NCBI RefSeq assembly: GCF_020715685.1
Contig: NZ_CP085840.1
Location: 2,790,001 to 2,854,000 of the forward strand
Reading direction: 5' to 3'
From: Dermatobacter hominis
GTDB taxonomy: Bacteria > Actinomycetota > Acidimicrobiia > Acidimicrobiales > Microtrichaceae
Length of the DNA stretch: 64,000 nucleotides
Below the pieces are notes generated by a model. That model saw nothing but the letters and a program-made list of their open reading frames with translations. It did not search any database and was not told where the DNA came from. The translations under genes were made by a program, and so were the position numbers. Of the stretch, positions 43,017 through 53,896 are shown piece after piece. Each line of letters begins with the position of its first letter. Positions within the stretch are counted from its first letter, which is position 1.

Positions 43017-43397
43017 TCACCCGCCGGCCGGTCGAGCCGCCGCCTCGGCGGTGGCGCCGTCGGCGGCGACGCGCACGCCGACCGTGCTCCCGACCCGGCG
43101 GATGGCCCGGATCGAGGCCCCCGCTGCCCCGGTGACCGCCTCGGCGCCCTCGTCGCCACCGGTGACCGCGGCCAGGGCCGCCATGTCGGCGATCGCGTCG
43201 GCGCGGGCGCGGCGGACCGCCGCATCCCCGATCCTCACGACGCCCAGTGCGAGCACCGCCGCCACTGCGAGGGTGACGGCGACGAGCGGCGCGATCGAGC
43301 CGCGCTCAGCCCTCGGCGGGGGGCGCCTCCCCGTCGGACAGGTCGACCGTGCCGCCCTCCGCGCCGTCGACCACCTCGGCCTCGTCGATGTCGGCAT
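43017..43397 (-). CDS. TadE-like (Rv3654c-type) protein after gyrA
   Basis: The core [50 protein letters not shown] matches the Rv3654c-like TadE/TadG N-terminus: a Glu-5-like residue after GS, one long hydrophobic helix, then [15 protein letters not shown]. These are pilin-like or Flp-associated secreted proteins. Its frame overlaps the end of gyrA. The nearest canonical start is ATG 43397, 91 bases inside gyrA, so the true start is uncertain. In other actinobacteria this family sits by tad genes; here it is alone beside gyrA. Confidence 0.55.
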   Translation of the reverse strand: MPTSTRPRWSTARRAARSTCPTGRRPPPRAERGSIAPLVAVTLAVAAVLALGVVRIGDAAVRRARADAIADMAALAAVTGGDEGAEAVTGAAGASIRAIRRVGSTVGVRVAADGATAEAAARPAGG

Positions 43398-45900
43398 CGT
43401 CGTCCTCACCGCCCAGCACCCGGGCCACGGCCGCGACCCGGGTGTCGTCGTCGAGGTTCATCACCCGGACACCGGTCGCGTCCCGGCCCTGCACCGAGAT
43501 CGTGTCGACCCCGGTGCGGATGACCACACCGGAGTCGTTGATGAGGAAGACGTCGTCGTCATCCGCGACGAGGAGCCCGGTCACGACGCGACCACGGTCC
43601 GCGTGCAGCTTGTGGGAGCGCACCCCCTGGCCGCCCCGGCCCTGGAGGTTGAACTGGTCGACCTCGGTCCGCTTTCCGTAGCCGGCGTCGGTGATGGTGA
43701 GGAGCTTCAGGCCCTCGGCGATCGGTGCCGCGCCGACGACCCGGTCGCCCTCGCGCAGCCGCATGCCCCGGACGCCGCTGGCCGTGCGGCCCATCGGGCG
43801 CACGTCGGTCTCGGAGAACCTGATGCCCTGGCCGGCCTCGGACACGATGAGGATCTCGTCGTCGTCGGAGGTGGCGAGCACGCGGACCAGCTCGTCGCCG
43901 TCGCGCAGGTTGATGGCGATGAGGCCGTCCTGGCGCGAGCTGTCGTAGGCGTTGAACAGCGTCTTCTTCACGACGCCGTTGGCGGTCACGAAGAACAGGT
44001 ACCGGTGCGACTCGTAGTCCCGCGTGTCGATGATCGTCTGGATCTTCTCGTCGGGCTGGAGCCGCAGGAGGTTCACGATCGCGAGCCCCTGGGCCGTGCG
44101 GTCGCGCATCGGGATGCGGTGGGCCTTGAGCCGGTAGACCTTGCCGCGGTTCGAGAAGAACAGCAGGAAGGCGTGCGCGGACGTGTGGATGAGGTCCGTG
44201 ATGTAGTCCTCGTCCTTGAGCTTGGCCCCGGCCACGCCCCTGCCGCCCCGGCCCTGGGTGCGGAACACGTCCGCCGCGACCGTCTTGATGTAACCCCGTG
44301 CGGTCATCACCACGACGACCTCTTCGTCGTCGATGAGGTCCTCGATCTCGAGGTCGCCGTCGTCGTGCTCGAGCGTCGTCCGGCGATCGGTCGCGAACTC
44401 GTCGCGGATCTCGGTGATCTCGTCCTTGATGACCGCCCGCAGCCTGGCGTCGTCGTTGAGGATGGCCTGCAGCTCGGCGATGGTGGCCCGCAGCTGCGCC
44501 ATCTCCTCCTCGAGGCGCTCGCGGCCGAGGCGGGTGAGGGTGGACAGGCGCATGTCGACGATCTCGGTCGCCTGGATCTCGCTGAACGCGAAGCCCTCGC
44601 CCTGCAGCGTCGAGATCGCCGCGGCGCGGTCCTCGGAGGCCCTGATGGCGGCGATGATCTCGTCGATGAGGTCGAGCGCCCGCAGGAAGCCCTCGACGAT
44701 GTGCGCCCGGCGCTCGGCCTTGGCGAGGCGGAACCGCGAGCGGCGGGTGATGACCTCGACCTGGTGCTCGATGTAGTGCCGGAGCGCGTCGGCCAGGTTC
44801 AGCGTGCGCGGCACGCCGTCAACCAGCGCCACGAAGTTCACGGCGAAGCTCGTCTGCAGCGGCGTGTGCTTGTACAGGTTGTTCAGCAGCACGTTGGCCG
44901 GCGCATCGCGCTTGAGCTCGATGACGAGTCGGGGCCTGCCCTTCGAGCTCTCGTTGCGGAGCTCGCGGATGCCCTCGAGCACGCGGGCGTTGACCAGCTC
45001 GGCGATCTTCTCCTCGATCGACTCGACCGAGGTCTGGTACGGGATCTCGGTGACGACGATGCGGTCGCCCTTCGGGCCCTCCTCGATCTCGGCGCGGGCG
45101 CGCATCTTGATCGAGCCGCGCCCGGTGCGGGCGGCCGAGACGACGCCGGCGCGACCCATGATCTGGGCGCCGGTCGGGAAGTCGGGGCCCTTGACGAACT
45201 CGAGCAGGTCGTCGGGCGTGGCCTCGGGGTGCTCGAGCAGGTGGACGGTGGCGTCGATCACCTCGCCCAGGTTGTGGGGCGGGATGTTGGTGGCCATGCC
45301 CACCGCGATGCCCTGGCTGCCGTTGACCAGGAGGTTGGGGAACCGGCTCGGCAGCACCGTGGGCTCCTCGGTGGAGCCGTCGAAGTTCGGCACGAAGTCG
45401 ACGGTGTCCTCGTCGATGTCGGCCAGCATGTGCATGGCGAGCGCGGTGAGCCGGCACTCGGTGTAGCGGTAGGCGGCCGGCGGGTCCGACGGCGAGCCGA
45501 AGTTGCCGTGCGGGTCGATCAGCGGGTGCCGGAGCGAGAAGTCCTGGCCCATGCGGACGAGCGCGTCGTACACCGACTGGTCGCCGTGCGGGTGGTACTT
45601 GCCGAGCACGTCACCGACCACGGTGGCGCACTTCTTGTGGTTGCGGTCGGGCCGCAGGCCCGCCTCGTGCATGGCCCAGAGGATCCGCCGGTGCACCGGC
45701 TTCAATCCGTCGCGGGCGTCGGGGAGGGCCCGCGACACGATGACCGACATGGCGTAGTCCAGGAAGGACTGCTCCATCTCCTGTTGGATCTCGATCGGCT
45801 CGATCGAGCCGAACGTGACCGCCACCGCGTCCTCGGAGGGCTCGACCTGCTCGGTGCCCTCCTCGGGCTCCGGCGGGTCCTGTGGTGTGTCGTCGCTCAT
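43306..45900 (-). CDS. gyrA: DNA gyrase subunit A
   Basis: 864 residues. Breakage-reunion domain: [39 protein letters not shown], catalytic Tyr in AAYRYTE, and quinolone-pocket [23 protein letters not shown]. The C-terminal beta-pinwheel has the GyrA box QGRGGQG near residue 775 and several RTxRGxxG-like repeats. The residue equivalent to E. coli Ser83 is Gln108, with Ser109 and Asp112 following. It introduces negative supercoils with GyrB. ATG 45900 has AAGGGAC upstream; 53 bases after gyrB. Confidence 0.98.
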   Translation of the reverse strand: MSDDTPQDPPEPEEGTEQVEPSEDAVAVTFGSIEPIEIQQEMEQSFLDYAMSVIVSRALPDARDGLKPVHRRILWAMHEAGLRPDRNHKKCATVVGDVLGKYHPHGDQSVYDALVRMGQDFSLRHPLIDPHGNFGSPSDPPAAYRYTECRLTALAMHMLADIDEDTVDFVPNFDGSTEEPTVLPSRFPNLLVNGSQGIAVGMATNIPPHNLGEVIDATVHLLEHPEATPDDLLEFVKGPDFPTGAQIMGRAGVVSAARTGRGSIKMRARAEIEEGPKGDRIVVTEIPYQTSVESIEEKIAELVNARVLEGIRELRNESSKGRPRLVIELKRDAPANVLLNNLYKHTPLQTSFAVNFVALVDGVPRTLNLADALRHYIEHQVEVITRRSRFRLAKAERRAHIVEGFLRALDLIDEIIAAIRASEDRAAAISTLQGEGFAFSEIQATEIVDMRLSTLTRLGRERLEEEMAQLRATIAELQAILNDDARLRAVIKDEITEIRDEFATDRRTTLEHDDGDLEIEDLIDDEEVVVVMTARGYIKTVAADVFRTQGRGGRGVAGAKLKDEDYITDLIHTSAHAFLLFFSNRGKVYRLKAHRIPMRDRTAQGLAIVNLLRLQPDEKIQTIIDTRDYESHRYLFFVTANGVVKKTLFNAYDSSRQDGLIAINLRDGDELVRVLATSDDDEILIVSEAGQGIRFSETDVRPMGRTASGVRGMRLREGDRVVGAAPIAEGLKLLTITDAGYGKRTEVDQFNLQGRGGQGVRSHKLHADRGRVVTGLLVADDDDVFLINDSGVVIRTGVDTISVQGRDATGVRVMNLDDDTRVAAVARVLGGEDDDADIDEAEVVDGAEGGTVDLSDGEAPPAEG

Positions 45901-45953
45901 GTGTCCCTTGGGGATGCCGGTTCAGAGGTCGGTCTGGCTCGGAGGTCGGTGCC

Positions 45954-48125
<2,172 letters not shown>

Positions 48126-48452
48126 TCAGGGCCTCGGATCGACCCGGATCTCGACCTGCTCGACGACGTCGCAGCCGCACAGCTCGTTGGCCGCGGCGGC
48201 CAGGTCGGACCGCTGCCAGCGCAGCGAGTCGGCGACCGCCGGGTCGTCCACGGCGACGGTCAGCCGGCCGTCCCTGAGCGAGTGGAGTCGGCACGCCGTC
48301 GCGAGCCGGGTGCCGACCAGCTGCGGCCAGGCGTCGGCCAGGGTCCGGATCGTGTCGGGGCGGGCGAGGCCGAAGGTCCGTTGCAGGCGCCCCAGCGAGG
48401 ATGACAGGGCGTGGAGCGTCTCCCGGTCCCGGGGCAGCGGTTCGATGGCCAC
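48126..48452 (-). CDS. DUF721/DciA-like protein
   Basis: 108 residues. The DciA family core is seen: TIRTLADAWPQLVGTRLATACRLHSLRDGRLTVAVDDPAVADSLRWQRSDLAAAANE. The gene sits between recF and gyrB as in nearly all actinobacteria. DciA loads the replicative helicase in bacteria lacking DnaC. GTG 48452 lies 6 bases after TACCGT (48464-48459), so leaderless. Confidence 0.9.
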   Translation of the reverse strand: MAIEPLPRDRETLHALSSSLGRLQRTFGLARPDTIRTLADAWPQLVGTRLATACRLHSLRDGRLTVAVDDPAVADSLRWQRSDLAAAANELCGCDVVEQVEIRVDPRP

Positions 48453-48458
48453 GGGCCC

Positions 48459-48464
48459 ACGGTA
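48459..48464 (-). promoter_or_regulatory. -10 element of a leaderless transcript (dciA-like)
   Basis: TACCGT on the minus strand, 6 bases before GTG 48452, inside the 46-base gap after recF. Confidence 0.4.
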
Positions 48465-48498
48465 GCCAGCGGCCCGGACGCCGACCGCGACGGCGGCC

Positions 48499-49590
48499 TC
48501 AGCCGGCCGAGACACCGCCGGCGGCCACGTGGAGCACGAGGTCCGCGGCGATGCCCTCGGGCAGGCCGGCGGCGGACGACAGCAGCGTCTGGCCCTCTGG
48601 CAGCGAGCGGAGCAGCGCGGCGCTCCGGTTCGGGTCGAGCTCGGAGAACACGTCGTCGAGGAGCAGCACCGGCGGGCTCCCGTGGGTCTCGAGCAGCGCC
48701 CGGTGCGACGCGAGGCGCATGGCCAGCGCCAGGGAGCGCTGCTCGCCCTGCGAGGCGTGGGTGCGGGCCGGCAGGCCGCGCAGCGTCAGCTCCAGGTCGT
48801 CGCGGTGCGGCCCGACCAGGGTGAGGCCCCGCCGCAGCTCGTCGTCGCGCGCCGCCAGCAGCGCGGCGGCCAGCCCGCCCGTGCCGTCGGGGCCGCGCCA
48901 CGCCGAGGTGTAGCGGAGCCCGACGTCGAGCTCGTCGTCGGCGACGTCGCGGTAGGCGCGGGCGATGGTCGGCGCGAGCCGCTCGGCCAACCCGTCCCGG
49001 AGCCGGGCGAGCTCGTCGCCCGCGGCCGCCAGCTTCTGGTCCCACACCTCGAGCGTCACGAGCGCGGACTCGTCGGGACGGCCGTGGATCTGCTTCAGCA
49101 GGGCGTTGCGTTGCTTGAGCGCGCGCTCCCAGTCCGAGCGGACCGCGTCGTGGCGCGGGTGCAGCGACACCAGCAGGTCGTCGAGGAAGCCGCGCCGCAG
49201 CGCCGGTCCGCCCTTGACCAGCTCCAGGTCGTCGGGCGCGAACACCGTCACCCGCACGGCCTCGAGGAGGTCCCGCTGGCGGGCCAGGCGCTGCTTGTCC
49301 AGCAGCACGCGATTGCGACCCGTCCGGGCGATCTCGGCCTCGACGAGGTGCTCGCGGCCGTCGGTGGTGACCTCGCCACGCACGACCGCCCGGTCCGCGC
49401 CGACGCGGACCAGTGCCTCGGACGGCGCGCCGCGGAACGACCGCAGCGTGGCGAGGTAGCCGACCGCCTCGAGGAGGTTCGACTTGCCCTGGCCGTTCTG
49501 GCCCAGCACCGCCGTGAGCCCACCGGGCAGCTCGACCTCGGCCTCCGCGTACGAGCGGAACTCGCTCAGCCAGAGGTGGTGCAGCTGCAC
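48499..49590 (-). CDS. recF: DNA replication/repair protein RecF
   Basis: 363 residues. Walker A GQNGQGKSNLLEAVGYLATLRSFR, signature HASQGEQRSLALAMRLA, and Walker B PPVLLLDDVFSELDPNRSAALL. It loads RecA at gaps. Start GTG 49590 (MQLHHLWLSEFRSYAEAE); no Shine-Dalgarno is obvious. It follows dnaN by 67 bases. Confidence 0.97.
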   Translation of the reverse strand: MQLHHLWLSEFRSYAEAEVELPGGLTAVLGQNGQGKSNLLEAVGYLATLRSFRGAPSEALVRVGADRAVVRGEVTTDGREHLVEAEIARTGRNRVLLDKQRLARQRDLLEAVRVTVFAPDDLELVKGGPALRRGFLDDLLVSLHPRHDAVRSDWERALKQRNALLKQIHGRPDESALVTLEVWDQKLAAAGDELARLRDGLAERLAPTIARAYRDVADDELDVGLRYTSAWRGPDGTGGLAAALLAARDDELRRGLTLVGPHRDDLELTLRGLPARTHASQGEQRSLALAMRLASHRALLETHGSPPVLLLDDVFSELDPNRSAALLRSLPEGQTLLSSAAGLPEGIAADLVLHVAAGGVSAG

Positions 49591-49657
49591 GGTCGGACCG
49601 CGGTCGTTCGCGAGGGCGCCGGCCGGGGGCGCGGCAGGCGTGCCGGCGCGACGGGGC

Positions 49658-50749
49658 TCAGGACACCCGCACCGGCATGAGCAGGTACAGGAAGTCGTCG
49701 CTGTCGGTGGAGCGCAGCACGGCCGGGCGCTGGGCGTCGCGCGTCTGGAGCACGACCTCGTCGGCGGACGTGACCTCGAGGCCGTCCATGAGGTACTCGG
49801 GGTTGAAGGCGACGGTGAGCTCGCCGCCCTCGTACTTGGCGTCGATCTGCTCGACGGCCTCGCCGACGTCCTGCGTGATCGCCCGGAGCTCGAGCCCGTC
49901 GGGACCCATCGTCAGGCGGATCGGGCTGTTCTCCCGCGCCATCAGGCGGACGCGGCGGATGGCGTCCTGGAGGGTCTGGCGCTCCACCGTCAGCGCGTTC
50001 GGCATGTCGGTGGGGATCAGCTTCTGGTAGTCGGGGAAGTCGCCCTTGATGAGCCGCGTGCTCAGGTGCAGGTCGCCGACGCTGAAGCTCACCATCTGGT
50101 CCGACAGCACCAGCGTGACCTCGTCGTCGTCGCCGAGGGCCCGCGTGAGCTCCTGCAGCGAGCGCGACGGCACCAGCACCTGCTGGCCCTGCTCGAGCAG
50201 CGACGTGCCGGGGAGGTCGCGGTAGGCGAGCCGGTACGAGTCGGTCGAGACCATCCGGAGGCCGCCCTCCTCGGCGGCGAGCAGCACCCCGGTGAGGATC
50301 GGTCGGGACTCGTCCGAGCTGGCCGCGCCGACGACCTGGCGCAGGCCCTCGGCCAGGTGCCCGGACTGCAGCGTGACCGACTCGCCCTCGGGCTCGTGCG
50401 GGTTCGGGTACTCGTCGGCGGGGATGGCGTTCAGGAAGAACTCCGAGCGCCCGGCCCGGATGCTGGGGCGGTCGCCCGACGTGTCGACCTCGACCGCGCC
50501 GGGCTCGAGGTTGCGGACGATGTCGACGGCGAGCTTGGCCGGCAGCACGGCGATGCCGTCGTCGCCCCCGGCGACCTGCAGCTCGGTCGTGATCGTCAGG
50601 TCGAGGTCGCTGCCGGTGATGCGCAGGCGGTCCCCCCCGAGCGACAGGCGCAGCCCGGACAGGACCGGGAGCGCGGCCCGGCTGGTGGCGGCCCGGCCGG
50701 CGGTGCCCAACGCATCGACGAGGACGTCTCGCTCGCAGCGGAACTTCAC
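49658..50749 (-). CDS. dnaN: DNA polymerase III sliding clamp (beta)
   Basis: 363 residues, three clamp domains. MKFRCERDVLVDALGTAGRA is the typical N-terminus and DDFLYLLMPVRVS the C-terminus with the hydrophobic M-P-V-R cleft. ARENSPIRLTMGPDGLEL and EYLMDGLEVTSADEVVLQ are family segments. GTG start 50749. A TAGGTT -10 (50835-50830, minus) overlaps DnaA-like boxes in the candidate origin interval. Confidence 0.97.
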   Translation of the reverse strand: MKFRCERDVLVDALGTAGRAATSRAALPVLSGLRLSLGGDRLRITGSDLDLTITTELQVAGGDDGIAVLPAKLAVDIVRNLEPGAVEVDTSGDRPSIRAGRSEFFLNAIPADEYPNPHEPEGESVTLQSGHLAEGLRQVVGAASSDESRPILTGVLLAAEEGGLRMVSTDSYRLAYRDLPGTSLLEQGQQVLVPSRSLQELTRALGDDDEVTLVLSDQMVSFSVGDLHLSTRLIKGDFPDYQKLIPTDMPNALTVERQTLQDAIRRVRLMARENSPIRLTMGPDGLELRAITQDVGEAVEQIDAKYEGGELTVAFNPEYLMDGLEVTSADEVVLQTRDAQRPAVLRSTDSDDFLYLLMPVRVS

Positions 50750-50899
50750 CGTGACTCGCTTTCCCCACTGCTGTTGCCGTCGTCGTTGTCCAACCAGTGG
50801 GAGTAGTAGTTGGGCCTGTGGATTGTGGGAAACCTAGCGCAGCCCTTGTGACATCTGGGTTGGGCCGTGCACAGGTCTCCCGGGCTGTCCCCGCGACAC

Positions 50900-50915
50900 G
50901 CGTGGAATTCCACGC
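50900..50915. other. perfect 16-base palindrome near dnaA
   Basis: GCGTGGAATTCCACGC is flanked by the 9-base inverted repeat CGTGCACAG (50866-50874) and CTGTGCACG (50920-50928). Its arms are those of the parS-like sites (CGTGGAA/TTCCACG) in reversed order. Confidence 0.6.
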
Positions 50916-50957
50916 ACGTCTGTGCACGACGGTCGGTAGAGAGGTCGCGGCCCACAG

Positions 50958-51046
50958 CGCGATCCCGCTCCCCTCCCCGTCGCGATCCCCCTCCCCCTGC
51001 GTCGCGATCCCCCTCCCCGGCCGTCGCGATCCACCTCCCGGTCGAG
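50958..51046. repeat. four 22-base iterons between dnaN and dnaA
   Basis: Units begin CGCGATCC at 50958, 50981, 51003 and 51025, with lengths 23, 22 and 22 and a similar last unit. The consensus is CGCGATCCCCCTCCCC plus about six variable bases ending GT. The strand is strongly pyrimidine-biased. Regular spacing near dnaA suggests protein binding. Confidence 0.75.
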
Positions 51047-51091
51047 GCGGCGCGACGCGGTCGGCCGCGGTCGACGAGGGAGCAGGGACCC

Positions 51092-52468
51092 TCAGCGCTC
51101 GGAGAGGAGCGACTGGATGAGGGCGGTGACGTCCTCGTAGGTCTCGTGCTTCTCCTGCATGAGCGCCGCGACCTTGTCGTACGCGTGGATCACCGTCGTG
51201 TGGTCACGGCCGCCGAACTCGCGCCCGATCTGCGGGTACGACAGGTCGGTCAGCTCGCGGCACACGTACATGGCGATCTGGCGGGCGTGCACGAGGTTGC
51301 GGGTGCGGCTCCGGCTCTGGAGCTGCTCGACGTCCAGCCCGAAGCGCTCGGCGGTCTGGGCCAGGATCAGCGCCGGTGTGATCTGCCGGGGCTTCGTCGA
51401 GCTGATCGTGTCGGCGAGGATGTCCGAGGCGAGGTCCACCGTCAGCTCGGTCTGGTTGAGCGCCGCGTACGCGCTCACGCGGATCAGGGCGCCCTCGAGC
51501 TCGCGGATGTTGTACGTGATGTGCTCGGCGATGTAGCTGAGCACCTCGGGCGGGACCGACGTCGCCGACTGCTCGTTCTTCTTGCGGAGGATCGCCAGCC
51601 GCGTCTCGAAGTCGGGCGGCTGGATGTCGGTGATCAGGCCCATCTTGAACCGGCTGCGGAGCCGGTCCTCGAGGGTGGCGATGTTGTCGGGCGGGCGGTC
51701 CGAGGACAGCACGATCTGGCGCTGGGCCTCGTACAGCGTGTTGAAGGTGTGGAAGAACTCCTCCTGGAGCTGCTCCTTGCCCTCCATGAACTGGATGTCG
51801 TCGACCAGCAGGACGTCGATCTCGCGGTAGCGGCGCTTGAAGTCGGGCTGCTCGTTCTTGCGGATCGCGTCGACGAACTCGTTCAGCAGCGTCTCGGTCG
51901 AGATGTAGCGGACCTGGTAGGTCGGGTAGTTGTCCCGGACGTACTGGGCGATGGCCTGGAGCAGGTGCGTCTTGCCCAGCCCGGCGCCGCCGTACACGAA
52001 CAGCGGGTTGTAGCTGCGGGCCGGCGTCTCGGCGACCGAGAGCGCCGCGGCGTGCGCGAAGCGGTTGGAGGGGCCGATGACGAACGAGTCGAACGTGTAG
52101 CGGCGCGGCCCGGAGGAGCGGCTGCCCTCGTCCTCGGGCGCGGCGGGCGCCGGCTCCGGGCGGGCGGCGGTGGTGAGGTCCACCGTCAGGGCGTCGCCGG
52201 GCTCCGGGCGACGATCGTCGATCTCGACCTCCAGGATGAGGCGGATCTCGGGGTACCCGGCGTCGGTGAGCGCGGCCTCGAGCAGCGAGAAGTAGCGCTG
52301 CTCGATCCGCTGGCGCACGAGCTGGCTGGGGACGGCGAGGGTGAGGACGTCGTCGTGCAGCGCATCGACCTGGATGTCCTGGAAGGTCGAGGACCACACG
52401 GTGTCGCTGACCTGCTCGATCAGCACCTCCGCCGTGCGTTCCCAGACCGTTGTTCCCTCCGCGCTCAC
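51092..52468 (-). CDS. dnaA: chromosomal replication initiator DnaA
   Basis: 458 residues. Domain I about 1-85 (VWERTAEVLIEQVSDTVWSSTFQDIQ), a Pro/Ala-rich linker, AAA+ domain with PLFVYGGAGLGKTHLLQAIA (Walker A), IDVLLVDDIQFMEGKE (Walker B) and RLRSRFKMGLI (arginine finger and sensor), then domain IV with GREFGGRDHTTVIHAYDKV, the DnaA-box reader. GTG 52468 has AGGAGAG about 6 bases upstream. It is transcribed away from rpmH. Confidence 0.98.
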   Translation of the reverse strand: MSAEGTTVWERTAEVLIEQVSDTVWSSTFQDIQVDALHDDVLTLAVPSQLVRQRIEQRYFSLLEAALTDAGYPEIRLILEVEIDDRRPEPGDALTVDLTTAARPEPAPAAPEDEGSRSSGPRRYTFDSFVIGPSNRFAHAAALSVAETPARSYNPLFVYGGAGLGKTHLLQAIAQYVRDNYPTYQVRYISTETLLNEFVDAIRKNEQPDFKRRYREIDVLLVDDIQFMEGKEQLQEEFFHTFNTLYEAQRQIVLSSDRPPDNIATLEDRLRSRFKMGLITDIQPPDFETRLAILRKKNEQSATSVPPEVLSYIAEHITYNIRELEGALIRVSAYAALNQTELTVDLASDILADTISSTKPRQITPALILAQTAERFGLDVEQLQSRSRTRNLVHARQIAMYVCRELTDLSYPQIGREFGGRDHTTVIHAYDKVAALMQEKHETYEDVTALIQSLLSER

Positions 52469-52976
52469 GCGGCCTCTCCTGTCGACGTCCGTGCGTCCTG
52501 GTATGTGCGGGCGCCGGGTGGGTGGGCGTCCCGTCGTGCGGTTGTCCACAGGGAGTCCACATCTGTGGACACCTGGGACGTGGGGGTGTCGAGCGCGGCG
52601 GTGCGCTGTCCGGCCCGCCCCGGGCGTGGCCGTCGGCACCGGGATCCGGGCCGTCGGCACCGTCCGCGGGCGGTGCGTGCGTCGACGGACCGTAGCCACG
52701 ACCGTCATCGAACCGCAACCCTCGCTTGTGACCGGCGTCTCACCACTGACCGTGGGCGCCCGGTGACGGAGACGGAGCGCCGTCGGGTGGTTGGCGCGGG
52801 ACGGCCCGACGTTCTAGCGTGGTCCGGTCAGACGCCCGACCGGGCTGCCCCGCGCGGTGCCCCGAGGACGTCCCCCGACGACCGGTCCCCCGGCCGCCGG
52901 ACGTCGCCGCCCACGGCTGCGCCCCCGTCCGCTGCCGCCGGCGTCCCGGTCGATCCAGGAACTTCGTGGAGTCAAG
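52469..52976. other. dnaA-rpmH intergenic region with DnaA boxes
   Basis: 508 bases without a gene. Three boxes with the GTCCACA core lie within 31 bases: TTGTCCACA (52542-52550, perfect), GAGTCCACA (52553-52561) and, inverted, TGTGGACAC (52564-52572). They sit 74-104 bases upstream of dnaA, suiting dnaA autoregulation or part of the origin. The remainder holds the rpmH promoter. Confidence 0.6.
52791..52820 (+). promoter_or_regulatory. rpmH promoter
   Basis: TTGGCG (52791-52796), 18 bases, TAGCGT (52815-52820), about 157 bases before rpmH. The long leader is typical of the rpmH-rnpA transcript. Confidence 0.5.
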
Positions 52977-53111
52977 GTGAAGCGCACATACCAGCCCAAC
53001 ACACGGCGCCGTGCCCGCAAGCACGGCTTCCGGCACCGCATGTCGACGCGGGCCGGTCGGGCGATCGTCAAGGCCCGGCGTCGCCGCGGTCGCGCCCGTC
53101 TGTCGGCCTGA
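52977..53111 (+). CDS. rpmH: 50S ribosomal protein L34
   Basis: 44 residues, the normal length: [46 protein letters not shown] 52977 is preceded by GTGGAGTCAAG (weak ribosome site). It heads the rpmH-rnpA-yidD-yidC-jag-rsmG cluster. Confidence 0.97.
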   Translation: MKRTYQPNTRRRARKHGFRHRMSTRAGRAIVKARRRRGRARLSA

Positions 53112-53157
53112 GCCGAATCGCGCCGATCGTGCCCACGCCCGGCGTCGGAGCGCAGCG

Positions 53158-53499
53158 GTGCTGGAACGGATCACGCGTCGAGCGGTGTTCAGGGCCTTCG
53201 CGCCCCCTGCGCCGCGCCACCGGTCCGGCCCGCTCACGCTGGTCGTCGCGGACCGACCCCAGGACGACGGCGATGCGGCCGGGCTCGCCATGGCCGTCAG
53301 CCGCAAGGTCGGCCCGGCCGTCGTGCGCAACCGCCTCCGCCGCCAGATCCGTGCCGCCGCTGCCGAGCTCGACGCCGAGCGGCCCGTCCGTCGCGGGTGG
53401 TACCTGGTGATCCTCCACCCGCCGGCCCGTGGCCGCACCACCGCCGAGCTGCGGGGCTCGCTGGCCGCGGCCCTCGACCGGGCCGGAGCACGGCCGTGA
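53158..53499 (+). CDS. rnpA: ribonuclease P protein component
   Basis: 113 residues. The RNR signature is in [26 protein letters not shown], and [14 protein letters not shown] is the following strand. It binds RNase P RNA for tRNA 5' maturation. GTG 53158 is chosen for GGAG 7 bases upstream; some RnpA have a similar short N-terminus. Its stop overlaps yidD by 4 bases (GTGA). Confidence 0.93.
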   Translation: MLERITRRAVFRAFAPPAPRHRSGPLTLVVADRPQDDGDAAGLAMAVSRKVGPAVVRNRLRRQIRAAAAELDAERPVRRGWYLVILHPPARGRTTAELRGSLAAALDRAGARP

Positions 53500-53822
53500 C
53501 CGGCGACGCCGTGGCCCACCGCCCGTCGCTCGCCGCCCGCGGCCTGACCGGGGTCGTGCGCGTCTACCAGCACGCCGCCGCCGGTCGTCCGTCGCCCTGC
53601 CGCCACGTCCCGAGCTGCTCCACCTACGCGGTCGAGGCGCTCGAGGCCCATGGCGCGGTGCGCGGTTCGTGGCTGGCGGTGCGCCGCCTCGGACGGTGCC
53701 ACCCGTGGGGGACGTCCGGCTACGACCCTGTCCCGCCCCGACGTGGGGCGGTGGGGGTCCAGCCCCGACGTGGGGCAGAGGACGTCAGCGGCGTGGAGCA
53801 CGCAGGACCGCAGGAGCGATAA
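53496..53822 (+). CDS. yidD: membrane protein insertion efficiency factor YidD
   Basis: 108 residues. The family core [66 protein letters not shown] has the three conserved Cys. An extra C-terminal tail of about 35 residues contains two copies of PRRGA encoded by a repeated GCCCCGACGTGGGGC (53735 and 53762). GTG 53496 overlaps rnpA. Peripheral membrane protein assisting YidC. Confidence 0.92.
   Translation: MTGDAVAHRPSLAARGLTGVVRVYQHAAAGRPSPCRHVPSCSTYAVEALEAHGAVRGSWLAVRRLGRCHPWGTSGYDPVPPRRGAVGVQPRRGAEDVSGVEHAGPQER
53735..53776. repeat. duplicated near-palindrome in the yidD tail
   Basis: GCCCCGACGTGGGGC at 53735-53749 and again at 53762-53776, a 27-base period that keeps the reading frame. 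Each copy can form a GCCCC/GGGGC hairpin. Confidence 0.75.
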
Positions 53823-53824
53823 CG

Positions 53825-53896
53825 ATGAAGGTGTACATGCGCGTACACATCACCACGCGGCCGGGCACGACGGTGCCGGCCAGGGAGGCACGCTGA
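53825..53896 (+). CDS. 23-residue leader peptide upstream of yidC
   Basis: ATG 53825 has AGGAG (53812-53816) 8 bases upstream. The peptide begins MKVYMRVHITTRPG and ends ..TVPAREAR, with its TGA overlapping the yidC ATG by one base (TGATG). It is basic with no membrane segment. A GTGTAC/GTACAC inverted repeat (53831-53836 and 53843-53848) lies in its early codons. The coupling resembles translational control leaders such as MifM of Bacillus, which is analogy only. It may instead be a chance frame. Confidence 0.45.
   Translation: MKVYMRVHITTRPGTTVPAREAR

Larger units (their letters stand above)
50750..51091. other. dnaN-dnaA intergenic region, candidate oriC
   Basis: 342 bases without a gene. 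Contents: degenerate DnaA-like boxes TTGTCCAAC (50786), TGTGGATTG (50817), TGTGGGAAA (50824), CGTGCACAG (50866) and its inverse CTGTGCACG (50920); a perfect 16-base palindrome GCGTGGAATTCCACGC (50900-50915); and four iterons (50958-51046). No perfect TTGTCCACA box is found here. It is the usual actinobacterial oriC place, but no AT-rich unwinding element stands out. Confidence 0.5.
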
